In this document: positions 1 through 9,647 of the stretch, in pieces
Layout of the letters: every line of letters starts with the position of its first letter
Numbering within the stretch: the first letter of the stretch is position 1
NCBI GenBank assembly: GCA_041567315.1
Contig: JBFGCA010000041.1
Location: forward strand, 1 to 36,145
Length of the DNA: 36,145 nucleotides
Source: JBFGCA01 sp041567315
GTDB lineage: Bacteria > Acidobacteriota > Thermoanaerobaculia > Multivoradales > JAHEKO01
Reading direction: 5' to 3'
Made by a program: the position numbers and the translations under genes
The notes under the pieces: generated by a model
What the model saw: only the letters and a program-made list of their open reading frames with translations
Databases searched by the model: none
What the model was told of the DNA's origin: nothing

Positions 1-2672
<2,672 letters not shown>

Positions 2673-2800
2673 CGTCTGCTGACCCCCCTGGTCGCCGTTT
2701 TGATAGCACCGGCCGTCCGACTCACCCTACACCCCGAGGGGTAGGCGGCGGCGCCCTCCCCGCGAGTGGGCCGGCGCCTGCTATCCTCCCCGCCCCAGCC
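2673..2800. promoter_or_regulatory. Divergent intergenic region between nifJ and ABC operon
   Basis: This 128-bp spacer must hold promoters for both directions. On the plus strand TATCCT at 2782-2787, preceded by TGC, resembles an extended -10 element and ends 13 bases before the GTG at 2801, which would give a leader of only a few bases; no Shine-Dalgarno precedes that GTG. An imperfect palindrome around 2726-2745 (CCTACACCCC then GGGGTAGG) lies centrally and could be an operator. No convincing -35 was found. All of this is inference from sequence. Confidence 0.35.
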
Positions 2801-3730
2801 GTGATCGAGGTCCTCCAGCTGCGCAAGCAGTACGGCGATCTGGTCGCCGTCGACGGCGTCGAGCTCACCGCCGAGCCGGGGGCCATCTTCGGGCTGCTGG
2901 GTCCCAACGGCGCCGGCAAGACCACCACCATCGGCTGCATCTCGGGCCTGCTCAAGCCCACCGCCGGGCGGGTCAGGGTGCAGGGGCACGACGTGGTGCG
3001 CGAGGCGCGGGCCGCCCGGGCGAAGCTCGGGGTGGTGCCCCAGGAGCTGGCGCTCTACGAGGAGCTCAGCGCCACCGACAACCTGGCCTACTGGGGCGCC
3101 GCCTATGGGCTGCGGGGGGCCGAGCTCGGCCGCCGGGTCTCGGAGACCCTGGAGCTGATCGGGCTGCTCGATCGCGCCCGCGAGCCGGTCAAGAAGTTCA
3201 GCGGCGGCATGAAGCGGCGGCTCAACTTCGGGTGCGGGGTCGTCCACCTGCCTCGGGTGCTGCTGCTCGACGAGCCGACGGTGGGGGTCGACCCGCAGAG
3301 CCGGGTGCGGCTGCTCGACCTGGTGCGCGAGCAGGCGCGAGCGGGCACCTGCGTGCTCTACACGACCCACTACATGGAGGAGGCGGAGGAGCTGTGCGAC
3401 CGGCTGGCGATCATCGACCACGGCAGGCTGCTGGCGATGGGCACCCTGGAGGAGCTGCGCGGGCTGATGGGCGAGCGCGATCTGCTGCGGCTGGCGGGCC
3501 GGTTCGACACCGAGGCGGCGCGGCGGACGCTCGGCGGCGTCGACGGAGTCGAGGTCCTGAGCGCCGGCGCCGAGGCGCTGGCGCTGGCCGTCGAGGGCGC
3601 GACCCGCAGGCTGCCGGCGGTCTTCGCCGCCCTCGCCGCCGCCGGCTGCGAGGTCCAGGAGACCACCCTCACCCAGCCCAGCCTGGAGTCGCTGTTCATC
3701 AAGCTGACCGGGCGCGAGCTGCGCGAGTGA
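2801..3730 (+). CDS. ABC-2 type exporter, ATP-binding protein
   Basis: Cytoplasmic ATPase of 309 residues that would energise the two permeases encoded just downstream. Visible motifs: Walker A GPNGAGKT at residues 34-41, Q-loop near Q81, signature FSGGMKRR at 133-140, Walker B LLLDEP at 154-159, and H-loop His190 (YTTH). The C-terminal 80 residues are the variable extension usual for DrrA/CcmA-like ATPases. The start is GTG, with a -10-like TATCCT close upstream and no ribosome binding site. The permease gene follows within a few bases, so one transcription unit is likely. ATPase-permease-permease units commonly export drugs, lipids or polysaccharides; the substrate cannot be read from sequence. 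Confidence 0.93.
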   Translation: MIEVLQLRKQYGDLVAVDGVELTAEPGAIFGLLGPNGAGKTTTIGCISGLLKPTAGRVRVQGHDVVREARAARAKLGVVPQELALYEELSATDNLAYWGAAYGLRGAELGRRVSETLELIGLLDRAREPVKKFSGGMKRRLNFGCGVVHLPRVLLLDEPTVGVDPQSRVRLLDLVREQARAGTCVLYTTHYMEEAEELCDRLAIIDHGRLLAMGTLEELRGLMGERDLLRLAGRFDTEAARRTLGGVDGVEVLSAGAEALALAVEGATRRLPAVFAALAAAGCEVQETTLTQPSLESLFIKLTGRELRE

Positions 3731-3743
3731 GGTGGCGGGGGCG

Positions 3744-4967
3744 ATGCGCTTCATCCTGACCGCGGCGGCCAAGGACCTCAAGCGGCGCCGCGCCGACCCG
3801 GTGAGCCTCGTCATCTGGATCGGCATCCCGATCGCCATCGGCGGGATGCTGGGGCTGCTCTTCACGGGGGGCGGTGGCGGGGTGCCCCGGGCGAGGGTGC
3901 TGGTGGCGGATCTGGACCAGAGCGCGGCCAGCGGGCTGCTGGTCGGGGTGGCGGGTCAGGGGCCGCTGGAGGAGCTGCTGGCGATCGAGCAGGTCGAACT
4001 CGAGGAGGGGCGGGCGCGGATCGACGACGGCGACGGCACCGCGCTGCTGGTCATCCCGGAGGGCTTCCAGGAGGCGCTGCTCGCCGAGACCCCGACCCGG
4101 CTGCGGCTGGTCACCAATCCGGCCCAGCAGATCCTGCCCAAGATCCTCGAGCAGGGGCTGGAGGTGGCGATCGAGGCGGCCTTCTACCTCCAGCGCGTGT
4201 TCGGCGACCAGCTCCGGGCCATCCTCCAGGAAGGGGATCTCGACAACGCGGCGCTGGCGTCGCTGAGCGTCGAGATCGGCGGGCGCTTCCAGCAGCTGGC
4301 CGCGGCCCTTAATCCGCCGCTGCTCCAGCTCGAGCTGCCCGCAGAGGTCGAGGAGCAGCCGGACTTCGGCTTCGGCAAACTGTTCCTGCCGGGGATCCTG
4401 TTCATGTCGATCCTGTTCATCGTCCAGGGGATGAGCGCCGACGTCTGGGAGGAGAAGGAGAAGGGGACGCTGCGCCGCACCCTGACCGCGCCCCAGACGG
4501 TGGCCTCGTTCCTGGGCGGCAAGCTGGCCGCCGGGGCGCTGCTGGTGGCCTGCACCACTGCGGTGGGGCTGGCGGTCGGGCTGGGCTTTTTCGGCCTCGA
4601 CGGGTCGCGGGCGCCGGCGGCGCTCGTCTGGTGCACCTTCGCCGGCGCCGCGCTCTACAGCCTGTTCCTCCTCCTCCAGCTGCTGGCGACCACCCGCCGC
4701 GGCGCCAACCTGCTGGGGACGCTGGTGATCTTCCCGCTGATCATGATCGGCGGCTCCTTCTTCCCCTTCGAGGCGATGCCCGAGTGGATGCAGGCGGTGG
4801 GCCGCTGGACGCCCAACGGGCTGGCCCTGGTGCGGCTCAAGGACCTGCTGTTCGGCGACCCGCAGCCGGCCGCCTTCCTGGCCGCGGCGGCCGGCATCGG
4901 AGCGCCGGCGGCGCTCGCCTTCCTGCTCTCGCTGCGCCGCATGCGCGGCGGCTTCGCCACCTCATGA
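3744..4967 (+). CDS. ABC-2 family permease (first of pair)
   Basis: Integral membrane subunit of about 407 residues. An N-terminal membrane segment (VSLVIWIGIPIAIGGMLGLL) is followed by a large extracytoplasmic domain of about 180 residues, then a cluster of about five membrane helices beginning at FLPGILFMSILFIVQGM. This is the ABC2_membrane_3 layout. The cytoplasmic loop EEKEKGTLRRTLTAP is the conserved coupling region. ATG at 3744 was chosen because a G-rich stretch precedes it and the family usually starts near MRF; GTG at 3732 would add four residues. The stop is four bases from the next gene. Confidence 0.9.
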   Translation: MRFILTAAAKDLKRRRADPVSLVIWIGIPIAIGGMLGLLFTGGGGGVPRARVLVADLDQSAASGLLVGVAGQGPLEELLAIEQVELEEGRARIDDGDGTALLVIPEGFQEALLAETPTRLRLVTNPAQQILPKILEQGLEVAIEAAFYLQRVFGDQLRAILQEGDLDNAALASLSVEIGGRFQQLAAALNPPLLQLELPAEVEEQPDFGFGKLFLPGILFMSILFIVQGMSADVWEEKEKGTLRRTLTAPQTVASFLGGKLAAGALLVACTTAVGLAVGLGFFGLDGSRAPAALVWCTFAGAALYSLFLLLQLLATTRRGANLLGTLVIFPLIMIGGSFFPFEAMPEWMQAVGRWTPNGLALVRLKDLLFGDPQPAAFLAAAAGIGAPAALAFLLSLRRMRGGFATS

Positions 4968-4971
4968 GCTG

Positions 4972-6144
4972 ATGAGCCTGTTCGCCGACGCCGCCTTCAT
5001 CGCCCGCAAGGACGTCGCCTTCCTGCTCCGGCAGCGCGAAACGATCCTCTGGGTGTTCCTGATGCCGCCGCTGTTCTTCTACTTCATCGGCACGGTGACC
5101 GGCGGCTTGGCCGACCCGGCCGGCTCCGAGGAGCGGCCCGACCCGCTGGCGCTCGAGGCCCCCGTCGAAGCCGGCTTCCTGGTCGACGAGATCGTCCGCC
5201 GCCTGGAGCAGGAGAACTTCCGGGTCGAGCGGCCGGCGACCGCCGAGGAGCTGGCCGAGTACCGGCGCCGGCTGGTGGTGGCGCCGCCGCCCGCGGGTTA
5301 CGCGAGCTCGACCGCCGCGGTGCTCGCCGGCCACCCGGCCGAGCTCACCTTCCACCGGCGCGGCGAGGGCCCGGCGGCCGACTTCGACCGGGTGCGGGTG
5401 GCCCGCGCCGTCTACACCGTGCTCGCCGACCTGGTGGTCCTCACGGTCGAGGAGGGCGGGCCCGGTCCCGAGGGCTTCGCCCGCCTGGCCGCCATGCCGC
5501 GGGCCCTCGCCCTCGAAGTCGAGCCGGCCGGCCGCCGCGAGGAGCCGCCCTCCGGCTTCGCCCAGGCCATCCCCGGCACCATGGTGATGTTCACCATGCT
5601 GGTGCTGCTCACCAGCGGCGCCATCCTGCTGGTCGTCGAGCGCGAGCAGGGCCTGCTCCGCCGGCTGGCCTCGACCCCGATCTCGGCCGGCTCGGTGGTG
5701 CTCGGCAAATGGGGGGCGCGGATGGCCCTGGCCGTCGTCCAGCTGGCCTTCGCCATGGCGCTGGGCAGCCTGCTCTTCGGGATGGACTGGGGCGAGAGCC
5801 TGCCGATGGTCTTCGCCCTCCTGCTGGGCTGGGCCGCCTTCAACGCCTCGCTGGCCATCTTCCTCGGCAACGCCGCCCGCACCGAGGCCCAGACCGCCGG
5901 CGTCGGGGTGCTCTCGACCATGGTGCTGGCCGCCCTCGGCGGCTGCTGGTGGCCGATCGAGGTCGCCCCCGACTGGATGCAGCGCCTCGCCACCGTGCTC
6001 CCCACCGGCTGGGCGATGGGCGCCATGCACAAGCTGGTCAACTTCGGCTACCCACCGCCGGTCGCCCTCCCCCACCTCGCCGCCCTGCTGCTCGCCGCCC
6101 TCGCCCTCGGCATCGCCGGCGCGCGCACCTTCCGGTATCAGTAG
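4972..6144 (+). CDS. ABC-2 family permease (second of pair)
   Basis: Second membrane subunit, 390 residues, same architecture as its neighbour: N-terminal helix (ETILWVFLMPPLFFYFIG), an extracytoplasmic domain to about residue 200, then a helix cluster starting at GTMVMFTMLVLLTSGAILLVV. The loop EREQGLLRRLASTPIS matches the family coupling motif. The ATG lies four bases after the previous stop, so translation is probably coupled. With the ATPase it would form an ATPase dimer plus a permease heterodimer. Substrate unknown. The following gene differs in composition, so the operon may end here. Confidence 0.9.
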   Translation: MSLFADAAFIARKDVAFLLRQRETILWVFLMPPLFFYFIGTVTGGLADPAGSEERPDPLALEAPVEAGFLVDEIVRRLEQENFRVERPATAEELAEYRRRLVVAPPPAGYASSTAAVLAGHPAELTFHRRGEGPAADFDRVRVARAVYTVLADLVVLTVEEGGPGPEGFARLAAMPRALALEVEPAGRREEPPSGFAQAIPGTMVMFTMLVLLTSGAILLVVEREQGLLRRLASTPISAGSVVLGKWGARMALAVVQLAFAMALGSLLFGMDWGESLPMVFALLLGWAAFNASLAIFLGNAARTEAQTAGVGVLSTMVLAALGGCWWPIEVAPDWMQRLATVLPTGWAMGAMHKLVNFGYPPPVALPHLAALLLAALALGIAGARTFRYQ

Positions 6145-6148
6145 GCGA

Positions 6149-7531
6149 ATGCCGAGCCTCGTTTCCTCTCTATCGGGCGCGATCGGCGGCGCCCTCTTCT
6201 TGAGCGTCTGGGCGCTGGCGCCGGCTCACGCTGCGACCACCGCCGACAAGCTGCCGGCAGTCGTCGACGTAGCGCCGGTCTGGGCCGGCCATCCGGCCGG
6301 GTTTTCGATTCTCACCACCGATGGTTTCCAGTACGTCGCCTACTATGACGCCGATCGTCGCATGACGGTGGCCCAGCGGCGGCTCGACTCCGCCGACTGG
6401 CGGTTCGCGGTGCTCGCGAGCAGACTGAAGTGGGACAGCCACAACGGCGTCGTGCTCGAGGTCGACAGCCGCGGCTATCTCCACGTCAGCGGCAACATGC
6501 ACAACGAGAAGCTGGTCTATTTTCGCTCGAGCAAGCCGCACGACATCCTCGGGTTCCAGCGGTCGCGGATGGTAGGCACCCTGGAGCGGCGAGTCTCCTA
6601 CCCACAATTTCTCAAGGGCCATCGCGACGAACTGTATTTCCAGTATCGGCACGGAAGTAGCGGGGCAGGGATCAGGGTTCTCAACCGCTATGCCGCCGAC
6701 ACCGGAACCTGGTCCCGACTTCTGTCGGGTCCGCTGTTTGATGGTCAGGGAGAGATGAGCGCCTACTTGAGCGGGCCCGTCGTCGGCCCGGACGGCTATT
6801 TCCACCTCGTGTGGATGTGGCGGGATACACCTTCGGGTGACACCAATCACGATCTGTCCTATGCGCGCAGTGCCGACCTGGTGCACTGGGAAAACGTCGA
6901 AGGCCAGAAGCTGACGCTGCCTTTGAGGCCAGGATCGCCGGGGGTCGTCGTCGATCCGGTGCAAGCGGGGAGGGGTCTGGTGGGGATCGCATTCGGGGTC
7001 GGGTGGGATGACCGTGGTCGCCCGATCGTCAGCTACTGCAAGTACGGCCCCGACGGATACAGTCAGTGGTTCAACGCTCGCCGCGAGGCCGGGGAGTGGA
7101 GGATCAGGCAGACGAGCTCCTGGAGCTATCGCTGGGATCTTGATCACAGCGGAGCCGGACCCTGGTTGATCGCCGTCCAGCCGGTCGCGCTCGACGAGGA
7201 AGGGCGCCTGACCCAGGCGTTCAGCCACGTGGAGTACGGGCGAGGCATCTGGATTCTCGACGAAGAGACCCTGCGGCCCGTCGCCACGCTCCAGGAACCG
7301 GAGTGGCGCCGGCGTCTGAGGGTCGTGGAGTCGCGGTTTCCGGGCATGGAAGTAAGGGAACTGATCTACGACCGCCAGGCCGAGTACTTCCTGCGCTGGG
7401 AGACGCTGCCGTTCAACCGGGACCGACCGCGGCGGCCGCCCTACCCACCTCCGAGCATGCTCAGGGTCTATCGCCGGCCGCCGTCGCTCGGGGAACCCGT
7501 AGCGACGGACGTCCGTGCCCGCGATGGCTGA
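6149..7531 (+). CDS. Secreted BNR_4-type seven-bladed propeller, possible polysaccharide lyase
   Basis: 460-residue protein with a clear signal peptide (hydrophobic stretch to residue 28, PAHA then ATTADK), so exported. The body carries repeated beta-propeller blades: YVAYYDADRRMTVAQR, SRGYLHVSGNMHNEKLVYF, DGYFHLVWMWRD, DLSYARSADLVHWEN. This is the BNR_4 (PF15892-like) pattern, the family that contains ulvan lyases of PL24/PL25. His98 and His118 are 20 residues apart, followed by Tyr163/Tyr166, Arg180 and His234, similar in order and spacing to the PL25 active site as recalled. Activity on any uronic-acid polysaccharide is inference. Codon use is more mixed than in neighbouring genes, hinting at a different history. 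The start is four bases after the permease stop with only a weak ribosome binding site. Confidence 0.72.
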   Translation: MPSLVSSLSGAIGGALFLSVWALAPAHAATTADKLPAVVDVAPVWAGHPAGFSILTTDGFQYVAYYDADRRMTVAQRRLDSADWRFAVLASRLKWDSHNGVVLEVDSRGYLHVSGNMHNEKLVYFRSSKPHDILGFQRSRMVGTLERRVSYPQFLKGHRDELYFQYRHGSSGAGIRVLNRYAADTGTWSRLLSGPLFDGQGEMSAYLSGPVVGPDGYFHLVWMWRDTPSGDTNHDLSYARSADLVHWENVEGQKLTLPLRPGSPGVVVDPVQAGRGLVGIAFGVGWDDRGRPIVSYCKYGPDGYSQWFNARREAGEWRIRQTSSWSYRWDLDHSGAGPWLIAVQPVALDEEGRLTQAFSHVEYGRGIWILDEETLRPVATLQEPEWRRRLRVVESRFPGMEVRELIYDRQAEYFLRWETLPFNRDRPRRPPYPPPSMLRVYRRPPSLGEPVATDVRARDG

Positions 7532-8540
7532 CGGCTCGGTCGCCACAAGCTCGAGTTGGGCCCGGCTCGCCGTCGCCACACTGCTGCCGTTCTCGGTGTT
7601 CGTCGGTCACGGTAGCTGCTTTGCCGGCTGGGAGATGGACGATGCGGGCATCTCCTATGCCTACGCCCGCAACCTGGCGACCGGCCACGGGCTCGTGGCC
7701 CAGCCCGGCGCCGAGGCAGTGGAGGGCTTCACCAACCTCCTGTGGGTCGTCCTGCTGGCGTCCGTACGTTGGAGTGCCCCGATCGGACTGGCGGTGGGAC
7801 TGTTTGGAGCCGTGCTCTTGCTTGGTGGGTTCATGTCTCTCGATCGGCTCGCCTCCAGGCTGGGGTGGCCCGGCGATGGGGAGGGCCGCAGCTCGGGAGC
7901 TCTCTGCCTCTGGTTGGCGCTCGGCATCTCCTATCTGGCGCTCGAGATCCTCCCCACCGATTGGATGCCGGAAGGGCGTCTTGCCACGCCGCTGCTGCTC
8001 GTCGGACCTCTTGCACTTCTGGTCCCGGCGAGGAGGTCGAAGCTGCTCCTGGGCGTCGTGAGCGCCGTCCTCCTGACCCTCGCCCTGGGCTACTCCGCAA
8101 GGCACACCCCGGCCTTCAGGCGGGCGCCGCCGGTGCCTTTGCAGTCCGTCAGAGAGCTGGCGACCCGTCTGGACGCGGTCGGCAGACTCCTCCCCGGCGC
8201 CCGCGGGGCGACGGTCTTGCTGCCGGACATCGGAGGTGCGCTGTGGGAGGACCGATTCACCGTCGTGGATCTCGGAGGTCTCATCGACCGCCGTATCGCC
8301 AGGACCCTGCGGCAGGAGAATCAAGCTCGGTTCTTCGACTACGTCGTCGAGAGAAGGCCGGATCTCATCTGGACCCATGGCTACTGGAAGGAGCTCGCCG
8401 ACTTCGGGCGAGAGGCCCGCATAGCCGCCGAGTACGAGATCCTGTTCGCGGATCGAGACCGCACGCTCTACCTGCGCTCCGAGGCGGCCGCCGGCGTCGA
8501 CCGCGCCCACCTCCTGGCCCGGTTCTCGGCGGACCGCTGA
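7524..8540 (+). CDS. Membrane glycosyltransferase-like protein, apparently missing its middle
   Basis: 338 residues from ATG 7524 (GTG at 7515 would add three); its first bases overlap the end of the propeller gene. The N-terminus MDDAGISYAYARNLATGHGL with VEGFTNLLW is characteristic of GT-C membrane glycosyltransferases resembling AftB/ArnT-type enzymes, which transfer sugars from polyprenyl carriers outside the membrane. The acidic pair DD is the expected catalytic region. The C-terminus also matches the group (WMPEGRLATPLL, then PDIGGALW and VVDLGGLIDRRIA). Family members run about 500-650 residues; here the central helices are absent and the fourth helix runs directly into the WMPEGR segment, suggesting a clean in-frame internal deletion. 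It may be a remnant or a compact variant. Codon use matches the lower-GC propeller gene. Confidence 0.6.
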   Translation: MADGSVATSSSWARLAVATLLPFSVFVGHGSCFAGWEMDDAGISYAYARNLATGHGLVAQPGAEAVEGFTNLLWVVLLASVRWSAPIGLAVGLFGAVLLLGGFMSLDRLASRLGWPGDGEGRSSGALCLWLALGISYLALEILPTDWMPEGRLATPLLLVGPLALLVPARRSKLLLGVVSAVLLTLALGYSARHTPAFRRAPPVPLQSVRELATRLDAVGRLLPGARGATVLLPDIGGALWEDRFTVVDLGGLIDRRIARTLRQENQARFFDYVVERRPDLIWTHGYWKELADFGREARIAAEYEILFADRDRTLYLRSEAAAGVDRAHLLARFSADR

Positions 8541-8571
8541 CTGGCGATCGCGGCAGCCGGCCGCTCCCAGT

Positions 8572-8595
8572 CCGCCCGGCCGGAGGCCCGGGCGG
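8572..8595 (+). terminator. GC-rich hairpin after 7524-8540
   Basis: Perfect inverted repeat CCGCCCGG (8572-8579) and CCGGGCGG (8588-8595) with an 8-base loop, 31 bases after the stop. There is no U-tract, so intrinsic termination is uncertain. TACAAT at 8607-8612, just downstream, could be the -10 of the next gene. Confidence 0.35.
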
Positions 8596-8631
8596 CGCCG
8601 TTCGACTACAATCCGAGGGCCATCTCAACCA

Positions 8632-8652
8632 GGCCGCCCGGCGCGGGCGGCC
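8632..8652 (+). promoter_or_regulatory. Leader hairpin upstream of 8677 gene
   Basis: Perfect 8-bp inverted repeat GGCCGCCC (8632-8639) and GGGCGGCC (8645-8652) with a 5-base loop, lying between the -10-like TACAAT and the strong ribosome binding site GGGAGGAGG at about 8661-8669. It could stabilise the mRNA or modulate initiation; no known riboswitch is recognised. Confidence 0.3.
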
Positions 8653-8676
8653 CGCGGCAAGGGAGGAGGTTCCGAT

Positions 8677-9486
8677 ATGAGGCATCGGTGTGGGGTTCTG
8701 TTCGTCCTTCTACTGGCGCTGGCGGTCGGGCCGGCGGTGGCCCAGCAGAAGGGGCTCACCTGGCTGGCCTTCAGCAAGGTGAACACGGGGATGGTCGAGG
8801 AGGCGGTGGCCTTCACCCTCGAGGACCGCGAGTTCTACGACGGGCTGATGGCCGACGGCACGATCTTCGGCTGGGGGCTGGGCACCCGGGTGAGCCACCG
8901 GCCCGACGACGGCTACAACTTCGTGCAGTGGGTGGTGCTCGCGGACTGGAAGGCGGTCGACAAGTGGGTGGCCGCCTTCGGGCAAGTACTGCGGAGCCGC
9001 AGCGCGGAGGAGCGCGACGCGCTTGAGGCCCGGGCCGAGAAGATCTTCGCCCCCGGCTCGCACTCGGACATCGTCGCCGAGGACCTGTCCTGGTCGGGCT
9101 CGGGCGGGGCGCGGCCCCGGTACGTCTACGTCGGCGAGTTCTTCGCCCATCCGGGCCAGGAGGGGGCGCTCACCGATCTCTACAAGTCGCTGGTCCCGCC
9201 GGTCGGCCAGAAGCTGATCGCCGAGGGGCTGCTGGCCGGCTTCGGGCTGCACACCCCCAGCCTCCACACCGGCGACGGCTGGACCCATACCTCCTACCTG
9301 CTGATGACCTCGCTGGGGGCGATCGACCGCTACCACGAGGAGATCACCAAGGCGTTGACCCCGGAGGTCGTCGAGAAGCTCTACGCCGCCCACGACGTCG
9401 CCCGGCACCGCGACTCGGTGTGGATGATCCTTCACCTCGGCGGCGGCGGTGGTAGCGCCGAGGGCGGCGGCGAAGGCGGCTCGTAG
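8677..9486 (+). CDS. Secreted protein with two alpha/beta-barrel-like repeats
   Basis: 269 residues preceded by a strong Shine-Dalgarno. The N-terminus is a signal peptide (CGVLFVLLLALAVGPAVAQ), so the product is probably periplasmic. Two homologous halves are visible: residues about 25-100 (AFSKVNTGMVEEAV then MADGTIFGWGLGTRVSHRPDDGY) and about 145-235 (GEFFAHPGQEGALTDL then IAEGLLAGFGLHTPSLHTGDGW). Each reads as strand-helix-helix-GWGLxT-strand, as in dimeric alpha+beta barrel (ABM-like) folds, so the protein may be an internal dimer. The C-terminus is a low-complexity Gly/Glu/Ser tail. No catalytic signature or function is recognised. It stands between hairpins and appears to be transcribed alone. 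Confidence 0.75.
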   Translation: MRHRCGVLFVLLLALAVGPAVAQQKGLTWLAFSKVNTGMVEEAVAFTLEDREFYDGLMADGTIFGWGLGTRVSHRPDDGYNFVQWVVLADWKAVDKWVAAFGQVLRSRSAEERDALEARAEKIFAPGSHSDIVAEDLSWSGSGGARPRYVYVGEFFAHPGQEGALTDLYKSLVPPVGQKLIAEGLLAGFGLHTPSLHTGDGWTHTSYLLMTSLGAIDRYHEEITKALTPEVVEKLYAAHDVARHRDSVWMILHLGGGGGSAEGGGEGGS

Positions 9487-9494
9487 CGTCCGGT

Positions 9495-9521
9495 AGCCGG
9501 CCGGGCGGCGTCCGGCCGGCT
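9495..9521 (+). terminator. Stem-loop downstream of 8677-9486
   Basis: Perfect 10-bp inverted repeat AGCCGGCCGG (9495-9504) and CCGGCCGGCT (9512-9521), 7-base loop, 8 bases after the stop. Very stable but without a U-tract; a plausible terminator or 3' end protector. Confidence 0.45.
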
Positions 9522-9534
9522 CCGCCCCCCGCGG

Positions 9535-9557
9535 CCACCACCCGCGGGGGTGGGTGG
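9535..9557 (+). repeat. CCACCCGCGGGGGTGG palindromic motif, copy 1
   Basis: A 16-base sequence at 9538-9553 able to form a hairpin (CCACCC, GCGG, GGGTGG). The same 16 bases recur at 16481-16496 upstream of carB. Both copies lie in intergenic DNA 5' of a gene. The surrounding 9487-9647 spacer is full of further GC hairpins and codes for nothing recognisable. Confidence 0.4.
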
Positions 9558-9647
9558 CGGGCCACCCGTCCGCCTCTGGCGGGCGGGGCGGCCGCTGCTC
9601 AAGATGGGTGCGCCCGCCGGCTTGGAGGCCGGTCGGGGAGGGACGCC

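Noticed and set aside
2801..6144. Assignment of the ABC exporter to a specific drug or polysaccharide
   Set aside because: No substrate-specific motif or diagnostic neighbour; naming a substrate would be invention.
8601..8612. Full promoter at TTCGACTACAAT
   Set aside because: TACAAT is a plausible -10, but no -35 exists at 16-18 bp; kept only as a remark.
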